From the NCBI GenBank assembly GCA_023374045.1, contig CM041777.1:466207827-466271826 (forward strand): 64,000 bases of DNA. Direction: 5' to 3'. A program made the translations under genes and the position numbers. Positions 45,386 through 59,155 of this stretch are shown here, piece by piece (position 1 is the stretch's first letter; every line of letters starts with the position of its first letter). Source of the stretch: Limonium bicolor. Taxonomy: Eukaryota; Streptophyta; Magnoliopsida; Caryophyllales; Plumbaginaceae. The notes below the pieces were generated by a model that worked only from the letters and a program-made list of their open reading frames with translations, was not told the DNA's origin and did no database searches.

Positions 45386-48300
45386 GTAGTTACGCTCTGA
45401 AGACAAGAAATACCGAACTTAGGAGAATGATGAGGTTGAGATTGAGTTATGGGTTAAGGGTTGAGAGATAGAGTGTGAGGTGCGTTAGCCAGGACTCCCC
45501 GGTGTTACCGGATATCCATAGTACCTAGGCCCGCCCTCCACATCCCTAACCCTAAATAGGTGGACAAACGCCAGAGAGAAGAAAGCCTTCTCTTACTCGG
45601 GGAAACCCGATCTGGCAGTTAGCTAACGATAAGCAGTACGAGGAACATCTTGTTGCACAACAGTTATGGAGAACTTGGAGATTTGCAATGGAGCGCAACA
45701 GAGAAACAGGCGCTACCTAAGGAATACTATCAGTAAGGGAACGGTAATTACCGGCAACATGGGTCGACATGCTACGCAGTCGAAATAACCCGCAATACCA
45801 ATGATAAGGAAAGCACTACGCTTGCAATGAATAAGGAAATGATAAGCGACATGAGTGCCGGACAGCGGTCCGAGTGAGCATAACAGCGGGAAAATACAAA
45901 GCATGAGGATTGAGATCACTGGGAAGTCCAGTTAGAAACGGGAACTCCAAACCCCATACAATGAGGAAGGCTATAAAACCTGGCCAACATAATGCGGACA
46001 ACGGTGGAAACACATATAAATTGTATACCGAAATAGGACTACGATGTAGTGCCTAAAGGAGAATCATTACTTAGTAACCACAACAAGATGAGTGGAGACA
46101 AGAGCAGGAATTAAGACATAAGAAAATGTTAAGGGGTTCCCTCAGAAAGAGGAACGCCCTGATAAATGACAGTACTGTCAAGCAACAAGGGAACTGCCGG
46201 ATGGTCAGTTATCCAAAATAGGAGATTATCGGAGGAGTCCCAAGGACTACCAAGTACATGGAAATTAGAAGGAAGTATCACTACCAATGTACCTTGTACC
46301 AATAGCCCATTCTGCATGGCGCACTTGCTATGGCAAGTGCTACCACGGTTAAGCCACACGGAAAGCCATCATGGCAAGATAGGAGAACGCTACAGTTGTA
46401 ACATATATTAACACCGGATTGTAAAACCATAAGAACAGGAAAATAGGACCTTGGAAGGGCCTGACGGCCTGACCATGATGAGATGAACCGACACATCAGC
46501 CAGCAGGGAGCTGAGCTTAGATGAAATACTAAATCATATAAATACTAGCAACGGTATAACCCACTACAACAGCAACCGACAGTACGGTAAGAACACCAAT
46601 CTCAAACTCCAAGGGGAAAACCTAAGAGATTGCACGGTATCGCGAGCAAAAACATTATATAAGCAATGATATACAAGGGATGTATTATAAGATACTATTG
46701 AGACTGTTGAAGCATCGACTTACAACGAAAACGGGATAAGACTCTCAGAGTGACCATTAAGGACACCAATAACAACATTCTTCAATGAAGATGTTGGAAA
46801 ACCCGGAAAATCAAGGATAAAAGAGATAAACATAAGCTATAACCTACTAAGAATTAAAGTCGTACAACCCTGGAAAAGGAAAGCTCAGAGGACTACCCCC
46901 ACAGAGCGGGCATAGTCGAGCCGAACAAACTGATGAATGACAGCTAGTACTGTTCGTTTAACTCATTAACACCCAAGTATGATTGATCATCAATGGGTGG
47001 CGTAGTCAACAGAAGTTGAACGAAGCGTTGAGATGGAAGTATAAGACGACAGGATGATATCCAACTTGGACACGTAAGACAAACGCCTAATACGGGCCTA
47101 ACCTTGACTATTAAAAGACATAAGTCTAGTAAAATGACAGCATTGTCAAAGACATTAAGTAACCTCATATCACCTGAACAACTTCCCTAGCAGGAAGCAG
47201 GATGCAGCAACTTATCATGTAACCCGATACTACATTTAGTATGTAAATTAACGGTGGATAGTGCTCAAAGCACCAGAATCTTGTAGGGATGACCTGCAGA
47301 TGAGTAAGAGTACAAATGATGAATTGAGACATTAAGCACTAAGAGCCTACAAGCCAAGGATGTTAACCACATCAGAGCCCGAGGCGCAGTAAGTTATAAG
47401 AGAGCTTGTTTAAGCCACAAAGGGACTACAATGTGTAGATATGAACGGTTACCAAACCTATAATTTAGATTGGGAAGAACAGTACCAAGAAGGGGTACCA
47501 ATGGGAATATTGAGTTAATGCCAAGGACAGGAGCGGAGAACGAACCATGCCTTTTAGGGTGGGGATACCTCTCCTTGTTGTGAGGCCATGAGTGGGAATG
47601 AACCCCTCAAAAGGGCTTTCACTTATTAGAGATGAAATACACTTTTATTGGAGAATGGAAACTGTAAACTTGAGATTACCTTAGAACGAATCAGATACAC
47701 TTGAATAATAAGGAAGGATGCACAGATGGACCCCATATCCAACACCCAGGATGAAGGAAAACGAGAAAAATTAGACTATTTATAAATCTGAGATTGGAAT
47801 AGAACACCTTCATATCAAGAGTCAACTATCTTACAACACGGTACGACAACCGCCAATATCGGAATGAGAGAACTCCCAGTGTATTTACACCAAGAAGGGA
47901 TTGAGTATAAGGTAAGACATTAGAATAAGTGAGTAAGAGGTTGCACCATTAATGGGTAACATGGTAAAGGCCAACTACCACGGTAGAAATGGTCGTGAGT
48001 ATAATAGTTAGATAAGTGGATTAAGTCATGGTGCGCGGTAAGGCGACCATTATGTATGAGCCGTCGAATATTGACACTGAGGCAATTAGAATAATGAGTT
48101 AAGACCAGCATAAGTAAGAAAATAAGATGGTAGACGAACTGAGCATTGGTGCCAGTAGTCTGGACCTGGTTAGGTAAGAATTCGCAGGAAGCACACTACC
48201 CATTCCTTAAGGAACTGGAAGTGCTTTCCTAATAGAATGAATATGAGAAAGAGGATAAGAGGCTCTATGGAAAGAGACCTAGGCTACTAAGAAATAGAAT

Positions 48301-49259
48301 CTATACGGAATACAGAAAGGAGCTGGAGCATACCATACCCAAGAACGCAGTAAATGGATTTCCCTTGATTAACTTCAAGAAGAACAATAAATGTTATTTT
48401 GGAACGATGAAAGAGGAGATCGACAACAGAATACTTCATAATTAGCGATAGCTAAACGTGTGACGGACACTATGAGTTTACTAAAACGAGACGTGGGACG
48501 ACTGCACCCCACAGGGGCTTGCAGGCCTGACACGCTCATTTATGAGTTAGTTGGGTAAGTAGTAATGTACCAGTAAGGTACCCCATGCATGTAGACGAGT
48601 AGTGTAAAGAACACGGGAGGTAGTCGACTCCGTACCACGGACAACGAGGCAAGATCACACAAGAGCAGCTACTACCACAGACAGCCGAAGAGAAGAATTC
48701 AGTTGAACCAGCAACACAGAGGAACCAGAGAACAGATAATTAAGAACTATGAAGTGCGAAGAGCACGGATTGTTAAGTACAGACATTGGACATGTCTTAA
48801 GATGTAAGGGATTAAGACTGTAAAGCGCGATATGCACTAAACAGTAGTTTCAGACTAAGAATCATCCTCAGACCAAAGGTCAGTTGGGGAGAACAATTTA
48901 GATATTCGAGAAAATACTAAGAGTATGAGCGTAAGATCTTCAAGGAGATGGATAGACGAGTTACAACTCATTAAGGCCGTGTATATATAAAGATAACACG
49001 TGTCCATTGAGACAATAAGGCCTAAGATTATCAGAGTGGTGCAGCGGAAGCTAGCAGATCACTACCTTTGAGATTAGACCAAACTAAGTTAAGGAAACGG
49101 TATAAGTACCGTTAAGAATCCTCGATACAGAGACTAAGTCATTTCTGATCAAATTATAAATAAGATAGATGACGTGGAAGCTAGAATGCTTGGTAAGAAT
49201 TAGACATCTTGAACTTATGTTCAAAGATCATGTAATGTTGATTACGTGGGCGTAATCCA

Positions 49260-49275
49260 TTTTAAGGGGGGTAGA
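49260..49275 (+). other. Internal PPT-like tract of element D
   Basis: TTTTAAGGGGGGTAGA, identical over 16 bp to 50441-50456 but followed by GCGAAAACC and not by an LTR. Also in the second internal copy at 58983-58998. Confidence 0.7.
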
Positions 49276-50440
49276 GCGAAAACCGCTTAGCGTATGTTTG
49301 TGTACTGAGTACATAAACTACGGTGTGCATAGCACAAAATAATTTGAGAATATGTTTTACATAAACATTTTGAGATAAATCATGGTTATTACACACAAAA
49401 GATGTGAATACCATACATATTAAGTACCTATCTTGTTAACTCCAGTGTGAGTACAAGTTAAGAGAATTAAGGAAGAGGATTAAGTGGATTAAGGAGACTT
49501 AAGAAATTTAAGAAATAAGAATATATGAGGTATGAGTCGATATGAGACTATGTGAGAGATAAGAATAAGATAACATTATGAGATACGATACAATTTGATA
49601 TGAATATGAGGAAGGAAATTGTAATTCTATGAGATATAAGATGGTGAGAGTTGGTTTGAGACTGATATAGAATTTAGTAGGAATTTAAGTCTTGAGGTAA
49701 TTACTAAGAGATGAATTGGGGATGTTTGATGGACTGAGTCCACACTTTGGAGATGTATTGATTATGATTAGAAGAACTAAAAAGATAGAAAATTGGACAT
49801 TAGTGAATTATCTGATGTTTGAAAATGACGTGGGAGGTGGAACTTGATTTTCTAGGGATCAAGGGAAACCGAACACAAATTGGAGTGGAAGGATGGTTCT
49901 ACACTGATGCTGATCACATCAGGGTAGGATTATTCCTGAAACTCCCTACCAGTGGTCACAATTAAATCACACTAAGGATAGAGGCCTTAGGATAAAATGA
50001 AATTGGAGTTGCTTGTATTTTTAATTAGAGGAATTATTCCTCACATGACCTCGTAAAAAGGATTACCTTTTTACTGAGTCTCGCCCATGAAGTCGAGGAC
50101 GCACGAGCCTTTGTCTTCGGACCGGTGACATGGGGAGAGCAGCGTGTTTTGTATTCTGGCCCATGGTGACGAGGACGAATGAGCCATTGTCTACGGACCG
50201 GTGACATGGGAGAATACGTTGGAAGTTATGTGAATGTTTTAATCATCAAAAGGAACAAAAGGAATTTTGAGTGCTACACATGCTTAAGCATGTTGTGTGA
50301 TATTTAAGTATAAGAATATGGTGGATCCAATGATCCAATGAGATTAAGTATACATGAGTATGATCTATATGATCTAAGGAATGAGGTAAGACATGCGTTC
50401 TAATAAGAAAAGATGCATGGGAACTTTGGGGACAAAGTTC

Positions 50441-50457
50441 TTTTAAGGGGGGTAGAT
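50441..50457 (+). other. Polypurine tract of element D
   Basis: TTTTAAGGGGGGTAGAT directly before the second LTR (TGAAATACCCC at 50458). Confidence 0.88.
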
Positions 50458-53400
50458 TGAAATACCCCAAACCTAAAGTATGCTAAGTAAACATCAAATC
50501 ATGATGTAGTAAGGCTAAAATATGCCTTAGAGTGATTGGTAGATAATTTAAACCAAGGAAAACACAAGAAAGTGCCTTAAGGGCAATCAGGGCAAAAACG
50601 TGCTCTAAGCTTGGAGAGACTTGGGTGAGTACCCAAATATCATGGTAAGACCTTAGTAATATTCTAATGGTCATTTTAAATCAATTAGCAAAGAAAACCA
50701 AGCTTGAAAACAAGTTAAAACACAAAATGTGCTTTAAGAAAGTCTTAAAGCACATTTTTGAGAAATTGTCTTAGAATTGAGTTTTGAGTGGCTAAATGTC
50801 CATCATTACTCTTTAATCAACATGTGTACTAATTAGTATCACATTAGGAGGTCTAAATCAATGGGAAATCAAAAATTTCCCGATTATGTGCCTTGATTAG
50901 TGAATAGTAACTATTTAGTGACTAGTTTAAGTTTTAATCAATATAAGTCAATTAATTGGTCAACAAAGACCATGTTAGCCTTATATTAAGAGGGTGGCCG
51001 TTTTTTTATGTGGGGAGTCACCACATGAGTCATCAAATGAGAAAGGAAAAGAAGAGATAAGTAAAGAAGTTACTATTTGCTTTATTAAAGCAAAATACCT
51101 TATATTAGCCACCTTTCTTCTTCTCTCTCTTCATTTCTCTCCTTCACCCACGGTTTCTTCTTCTTCTCTGTTCCAAAACCGAGAGAGCTGCTCTTCCATG
51201 GTTCTCCATCTTCAATCACTTGCCAAATACAACTCCAAGCTCCAAATCCAAAACAAATTGCATATTTGTCTTAGTTAGGTCAAGACCTATCTTTCTATCT
51301 TTTCAAATCTTTCAAAGCTCCATTTTGGTGCCATGAGAAAACTCCATTGATGGGGGAAAATCAAGTTTGAAGAGCTCATTAGCTTCTCCATTCTCTTAAG
51401 GTAAAGAAAATGTAAGAAAAACCATGTTTCCATCAATTCTTGTACATGGCCGAAAATTCCTTCACATGGGGCTATGTTTTTATGCCTTGTTCTAGCTTGA
51501 TTTATTCACCAAGGACTAGTGGAGGTCCTATTTCATTCAATGCCAAAGTCTACCTTGAGACTTCAAAGGTAATCATCCACTTTTATGCCTTAGAACACAT
51601 TTCTAACCTAGGTTTTTATTCCTTGAGGTTAGTGCATTGTTTAGTACTCATATGAGTCCTTAAATATTGATTAGAACATTGGCAAAAGGAATTTAAGTGG
51701 TGGCCGAGATCTATGCAAGAAGAAGGCCTAAGGAGGAGATTAAGATAAGCTTGAGAAAACAAGGTAAAATGCTTACCTAATGGTGGTTTAAGATTAAGGA
51801 ATGAGTTTTAGATAAATACCAATGTGGCTTAAAGCTTACATTGTGTATTGGGTTATATAACCTAAGGAAAAAGAACTTAAACAAGCTTATGAACTTGTGA
51901 CTAAGGAGCTAATGAGAATGAGTTAGTAATATAAGTTTAAGGTGGATTTTAAGAGCATTATAACTACTATGAGATTGATGGGTGTATTTGCAGGTTGAAA
52001 GCTTATATATATGTGGGAAATTCAGTGTTTAAGTTTAAGTCATTTAAGGGCCTAAGAGCCATGTCATTTAAGAGCCTTAGTGCTATGCAATTTAAGATTA
52101 TTGCAATATATTGAGTTTGTTGTGAATGAGTTGGTTTGGGTGATGAGATATGATGAGAAGAACTTGATGTGTGTGAGATGGTTGAATGAGGAAAAATAAT
52201 GTGTTTGGGCATGATAAGATACTAGAGGAGCTATGGCGAAATTTGAGTAGAAAACAAAGTGTTTAAGTGGTAGTGGTGAGCTAATATGCCCTAGGGTTTA
52301 CTAGGGAGCATGAAAAGAAAATTGGGTGGAAATGAGTTGACTAAGGAGTTCTTGAGGTTTAGGATGACCTAGAGATGTCTAGGGGAAGTTAGAGGAATGG
52401 TGAGTGTTTTGAGCACACCAAAATCATGAGATGAGGAATATAAGAAGTGTGCATAAGATTAAGGAGAAGGTATAATGATTAAGGTGTTTTTAATGTGTTC
52501 TAAGGGGAATTAATGACTAAGGAAGTACTAGGAAGTTTTAGAGGTGGTCTTGATGAAAAGGGGTGAGATAAAGTGTGGTAATGAGTTATAATGACTTAGG
52601 CATCACCTTGGAGGATTTAAGAATCAAGAGAATGTAATTGAGCATGTAGAACTTAGGCAAATGTTGGTAACCAACTAGGAAGGAAATAAGGTGTTGGAGG
52701 ATGGAAGCTTAAGCTTAGAAAGGAACTTTAAGTAAGTGCTTAAAAGAGTTTTAGATAGTGAGAGATGCTTGGGAGATGATGTTATAGTGGTGAAGAGAAC
52801 ATTTGGCATAGTGGTTACACTAGGTATGAACCACCACCTAGAACCTAGAGGAAAACGTTACAAGTGTTAGCATTATTATAAGGAAATGCATAATGACTAA
52901 GGTGGATCTTGGTGGATGATTTAAGGTATTTAAAGGAGGGCTTAAGGTGTATTTGAGGTGCCCAAAGGAGGTTATGACATATTAGAATATATGAGGAGAA
53001 GTTTGGAGTTGAAAAAGAATTTAGAAACAAGTTTCTGGAGCCGACCGGCCTTAGGACCGGACTTGCAAGGTCGGTCGGGCTCTGTTACAATACCGGGAAA
53101 TGTTTCTGGAACAGACCGGACATGGGACCGGACTTGTCAAGTCCGGTCGGGCTTGAATTTTGTACGGATATAAGTCTCTGGAATCGACCGGACATAGGAC
53201 CGGACTTGTAAGTCCGGTCGGAGTGAATTTTCCAACGGTAAGAGGGTACTGGAATGGACCGGACCTGGCAAGTCCGGTCGGTAAGTCCGGTCGAGCCTAA
53301 AAAAAAAAAAAAAGGAAATTTTGGAATTCTAAGAATGGCAATGGGTAATAAGGGATGCCTTTGGTAGGGTAGTAATGATTGAGACCCTAAGAACTTAAGA

Positions 53401-55105
53401 GATTAAGTTAAGTTAAGTATAAACTTGAAAGTTTAAGATTAAGTCTGTAAGATTAAGTGTAAGACCTAAGAGGTGTTAGGTGGGGATCATTAAGGAATTA
53501 AGCAAGTTAAACAAGTTAAGTAAGTCATATTAAGTTAAGAGATTAACAACCTAAAACTGAATGAATGTTTTAGGACTTGGGAGTTTGGACTCCGGAAGAG
53601 AGTAAGCAGCCGAACGACCAACGGTGAACGGTACAGTTCTCTTGTGACCTGCTTGCTAACGAGGTGTCCCTCGGCTTGTGTGCTATTTGTTTTGTGTGCT
53701 CACTAAACAAGATAAAGCATGCAACCGGAACGTATTATATATATTGTATTGTTGTGTGATGTTTGAAAACTAACACAACATACTGTGAGAACTTACTAAC
53801 CAATGTTTAGTAAGGAATTGAGTGAGACTAAGGAACGCCCCTAATAAGGGACGATATGAACCGAAAGAGGTTAACCAACAAACATGGTCTTGAGATAACT
53901 ACTAACTGGAACATGAGTGAGGAAACCCGGGACCGATCTCCGGTCATGCATGCTAAGGAAAGGGGGTCGTTATCTATAGCAGTTTCGACCTCCGATTAAG
54001 GACTTGTCTTCGGACTTGTTGCCTAGGGCCGGTTGCCGGCTCAGCTACGCTGGACTCCCGTCCAGAGTAGGTGGCATTAAGATGGTGCGGTGGGATCACC
54101 TAAATCCCAGGTTCGAATTAGATACGGCCAATCCCTTCCAGGAAAGGTTTGTATATAGAGATTAAGATTGAGATTAAGATTAAGATTAAGGTAAGATTAA
54201 GTTAAGCTACAATCATTCCTGTTTAAAGGATGATTTGTATTATTAAGATTAAGATTAAGGTAAGATTAAGTTAAGCTACAATCATTCCTGTCTAAAGGAT
54301 GATTTGTATTATTAAGATTAAGATTAAGGTAAGATTAAGTTAAGTTACAATCATTCCTGTTTAAAGGATGATTTGTATTATTAAGATTAAGATTAAGGTG
54401 AGGTTAAGATAAGTGGCAACCATTCCTTTTTAAAGGATGGTTTGTAATATTAAGATTAAGATAAGCTACATCCACTCCTGATTAAAGGATGGTTGTTTCT
54501 AAGATTAAGATAAGAGTCGGATTGAGGTAAGATAAGGATGGACTAAGATTAAGAGAGAACATTACTTAAGGAGTTAAATAACTAACTCTCTAATTAAGGG
54601 AACGCATTTAAGTCGTTCATTGTGTGTGAACTTTGATTGTTCATATCTGAGTTGTTGTTTACTGCACTTTCGATTATGTTGTGCATCTAATCAACCTCCA
54701 TGCTATCGACAATTAGTCGTCGTAGCCACGTTAGCTTGGGGGCCATGAGGGGATCGTACCAGCATTCGTGCTGACCCCCTTTGGGGGCTGTTTTTACTAC
54801 ACAGGTACATCAGGAAGCGGCCGACGCGAGAGGAGAGTAAGAAGAGGATACAGCTGTTAAGGGTTTAGTGGGGCCTACGAGTTGTGCATGTACACTCGTA
54901 TGGCAATTTGAGTTAGTAAGATGTATAGGATGTGAGGGGATTGTAAGAAGGATATGTATATGGTTAAGATTGTTGTACTAATGTTCGGTATATTCTGTAG
55001 TCAGACCGTGGCAAGGTCCTGGATTGTAAAGAATTCCGCTGTGACATGTATGTATATATGCTGTTAAGTTGCGAGACCACAATTGGATTGAGTTGGGGTG
55101 TTACA
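50458..55105 (+). repeat. Element D, second LTR
   Basis: 4648 bp, nearly the same as the first LTR. Differences noted by eye are mostly 1-5 base indels with few substitutions. It is followed by a PBS (55110-55121) and not by flanking DNA. Confidence 0.93.
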
Positions 55106-58100
55106 AAAGTGGTATCAGAGCGTAGTTACGCTCTGAAGACAAGAAATACCGAACTTAGGAGAATGATGAGGTTGAGATTGAGTTATGGGTTAAGGGTTGA
55201 GAGATAGAGTGTGAGGTGCGTTAGCCAGGACTCCCCGGTGTTTACCGGATATCCATAGTACCTAGGCCCGCCCTCCACATCCCTAACCCTAAATAGGTGG
55301 ACAAACGCCAGAGAGAAGAAAGCCTTCTCTTACTCGGGGAAACCCGATCTGGCAGTTAGCTAACGATAAGCAGTACGAGGAACATCTTGTTGCACAACAG
55401 TTATGGAGAACTTGGAGATTTGCAATGGAGCGCAACAGAGAAACAGGCGCTACCTAAGGAATACTATCAGTAAGGGAACGGTAATTACCGGCAACATGGG
55501 TCGACATGCTACGCAGTCGAAATAACCCGCAATACCAATGATAAGGAAAGCACTACGCTTGCAATGAATAAGGAAATGATAAGCGACATGAGTGCCGGAC
55601 AGCGGTCCGAGTGAGCATAACAGCGGGAAAATACAAAGCATGAGGATTGAGATCACTGGGAAGTCCAGTTAGAAACGGGAACTCCAAACCCCATACAATG
55701 AGGAAGGCTATAAAACCTGGCCAACATAATGCGGACAACGGTGGAAACACATATAAATTGTATACCGAAATAGGACTACGATGTAGTGCCTAAAGGAGAA
55801 TCATTACTTAGTAACCACAACAAGATGAGTGGAGACAAGAGCAGGAATTAAGACATAAGAAAATGTTAAGGGGTTCCCTCAGAAAGAGGAACGCCCTGAT
55901 AAATGACAGTACTGTCAAGCAACAAGGGAACTGCCGGATGGTCAGTTATCCAAAATAGGAGATTATCGGAGGAGTCCCAAGGACTACCAAGTACATGGAA
56001 ATTAGAAGGAAGTATCACTACCAATGTACCTTGTACCAATAGCCCATCCTGCATGGCGCACTTGCTATGGCAAGTGCTACCACGGTTAAGCCACACGGAA
56101 AGCCATCATGGCAAGATAGGAGAACGCTACAGTTGTAACACATATTAACACCGGATTGTAAAACCATAAGAACAGGAAAATAGGACCTTGGAAGGGCCTG
56201 ACGGCCTGACCATGAGAGATGAACCGACACATCAGCCAGCAGGGAGCTGAGCTTAGATGAAATACTAAATCATATAAATACTAGCAACGGTATAACCCAC
56301 TACAACAGCAACCGACAGTACGGTAAGAACACCAATCTCAAACTCCAAGGGGAAAACCTAAGAGATTGCACGGTATCGCGAGCAAAAACATTATATAAGC
56401 AATGATATACAAGGGATGTATTATAAGATACTATTGAGACTGTTGAAGCATCGACTTACAACGAAAACGGGATAAGACTCTCAGAGTGACCATTAAGGAC
56501 ACCAATAACAACATTCTTCAATGAAGATGTTGGAAAACCCGGAAAATCAAGGATAAAAGAGATAAACATAAGCTATAACCTACTAAGAATTAAAGTCGTA
56601 CAACCCTGGAAAAGGAAAGCTCAGAGGACTACCCCCACAGAGCGGGCATAGTCGAGCCGAACAAACTGATGAATGACAGCTAGTACTGTTCGTTTAACTC
56701 ATTAACACCCAAGTATGATTGATCATCAATGGGTGGCGTAGTCAACAGAAGTTGAACGAAGCGTTGAGATGGAAGTATAAGACGACAGGATGATATCCAA
56801 CTTGGACACGTAAGACAAACGCCTAATACGGGCCTAACCTTGACTATTAAAAGACATAAGTCTAGTAAAATGACAGCATTGTCAAAGACATTAAGTAACC
56901 TCATATCACCTGAACAACTTCCCTAGCAGGAAGCAGGATGCAGCAACTTATCATGTAACCCGATACTACATTTAGTATGTAAATTAACGGTGGATAGTGC
57001 TCAAAGCACCAGAATCTTGTAGGGATGACCTGCAGATGAGTAAGAGTACAAATGATGAATTGAGACATTAAGCACTAAGAGCCTACAAGCCAAGGATGTT
57101 AACCACATCAGAGCCCGAGGCGCAGTAAGTTATAAGAGAGCTTGTTTAAGCCACAAAGGGACTACAATGTGTAGATATGAACGGTTACCAAACCTATAAT
57201 TTAGATTGGGAAGAACAGTACCAAGAAGGGGTACCAATGGGAATATTGAGTTAATGCCAAGGACAGGAGCGGAGAACGAACCATGCCTTTTAGGGTGGGG
57301 ATACCTCTCCTTGTTGTGAGGCCATGAGTGGGAATGAACCCCTCAAAAGGGCTTTCACTTATTAGAGATGAAATACACTTTTATTGGAGAATGGAAACTG
57401 TAAACTTGAGATTACCTTAGAACGAATCAGATACACTTGAATAATAAGGAAGGATGCACAGATGGACCCCATATCCAACACCCAGGATGAAGGAAACGAG
57501 AAAAATTAGACTATTTATAAATCTGAGATTGGAATAGAACACCTTCATATCAAGAGTCAACTATCTTACAACACGGTACGACAACCGCCAATATCGGAAT
57601 GAGAGAACTCCCAGTGTATTTACACCAAGAAGGGATTGAGTATAAGGTAAGACATTAGAATAAGTGAGTAAGAGGTTGCACCATTAATGGGTAACATGGT
57701 AAAGGCCAACTACCACGGTAGAAATGGTCGTGAGTATAATAGTTAGATAAGTGGATTAAGTCATGGTGCGCGGTAAGGCGACCATTATGTATGAGCCGTC
57801 GAATATTGACACTGAGGCAATTAGAATAATGAGTTAAGACCAGCATAAGTAAGAAATAAGATGGTAGACGAACTGAGCATTGGTGCCAGTAGTCTGGACC
57901 TGGTTAGGTAAGAATTCGCAGGAAGCACACTACCCATCCTTAAGGAACTGGAAGTGCTTTCCTAATAGAATGATATGAGAAAGAGGATAAGAGGCTCTAT
58001 GGAAAGAGACCTAGGCTACTAAGAAATAGAATCTATACGAATACAGAAAGGAGCTGGAGCGTACCCAAGAACGCAGTAGATGGATTTCCCTTGATTAACT

Positions 58101-59155
58101 TCAAGAAGAACAATAAATGTTATTATGGAACGATGAAAGAGGAGATCGACAACAGAATACTTCATAATTAGCGATAGCTAAACGTGTGACGGACACTATG
58201 AGTTTACTAAAACGAGACGTGGGACGACTGCACCCCACAGGGGCTTGCAGGCCTGACACGCTCATTTATGAGTTAGTTGGGTAAGTAGTAATGTACCAGT
58301 AAGGTACCCCATGCATGTAGACGAGTAGTGTGAAGAACACGGGAAGTAGTCGACTCCGTACCACGGACAACGAGGCAAGATCACACAAGAGCAGCTACTA
58401 CCACAGACAGCCGAAGAGAAGAATTCAGTTGAACCAGCAACACAGAGGACCAGAGAACAGATAATTAAGAACTATGAAGTGCGAAGAGCACGGATTGTTA
58501 AGTACAGACATTGGACATGTCTTAAGATGTAAGGGATTAAGACTGTAAAGCGCGATATGCACTAAACAGTAGTTTCAGACTAGAATCATCCTCAGACCAA
58601 AGGTCAGTTGGGGAGAACAATTTAGATATTCGAGAAAATACTAAGAGTATGAGCGTAAGATCTTCAAGGACAATGGATAGACGAGTTACAACTCATTAAG
58701 GCCGTGTATATATAAAGATAACACGTGTCCATTGAGACAATAAGGCCTAAGATTATCAGAGTGGTGCAGCGGAAGCTAGCAGATCACTACCTTTAGATTA
58801 GACCAAACTAAGTTAAGGAACGGTATAAGTACCGTTAAGAATCCTCGATACAGAGACTAAGTCATTTCTGATCAAATTATAAATAAGATAGATGACGTGG
58901 AAGCTAGAATGCTTGGTAAGAATTAGACATCTTGAACTTATGTTCAAAGATCATGTAATGTTGATTACGTGGGCGTAATCCATTTTAAGGGGGGTAGAGC
59001 GAAAACCGCTTAGCGTATGTTTGTGTACTGAGTACATAAACTACGGTGTGCATAGCACAAAATAATTTGAGAATATGTTTTACATAAACATTTTGAGATA
59101 AATCATGGTTATTACACACAAAAGATGTGAATACCATACATATTAAGTACCTATC
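55106..59155 (+). other. Element D, second internal copy, interrupted
   Basis: Matches 45370 to about 49432 of the first copy and is broken after CTATC (59151-59155) by element T. About 1 kb of internal region and a third LTR are expected beyond the window. Non-coding. Confidence 0.88.
55110..55121 (+). other. Second PBS of element D
   Basis: TGGTATCAGAGC after the second LTR, with the same overlapping hairpin arms as at 45379-45400. Confidence 0.88.

Larger units (their letters stand above)
45370..50457 (+). other. Element D internal region, full copy, non-coding
   Basis: 5,088 bp between the LTRs. No domain motif was found in any frame. A PPT-like copy lies at 49260-49275, 1.2 kb before the real one. 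Between them is a diverged tandem duplication around GGACCGGTGACATGGG (50088-50210). Confidence 0.8.
40738..59155 (+). mobile_element. Element D: LARD-like non-coding LTR element in an LTR-internal-LTR-internal tandem
   Basis: Two 4.6-kb LTRs (40738-45369, 50458-55105), one full 5,088-bp internal region and a second internal copy cut at 59155. LTR ends are TGAAATACCCC and GGGGTGTTACA. Each LTR is followed by a tRNA-iMet-type PBS, and the second is preceded by a PPT. No gag or pol motif is found in the internal region in any frame, and its minus-strand frames of 60-76 codons are unconvincing. Giant LTRs with a non-coding middle fit the LARD class, mobilised by proteins of another element. Lineage is probably near Tekay/Del from PBS, PPT and termini. 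Confidence 0.88.

Noticed and set aside
45713..48111. Minus-strand small proteins in element D internal region, repeated at 55450-57846
   Set aside because: Several are identical between copies only because the DNA is duplicated; all are short and unrelated to known domains.
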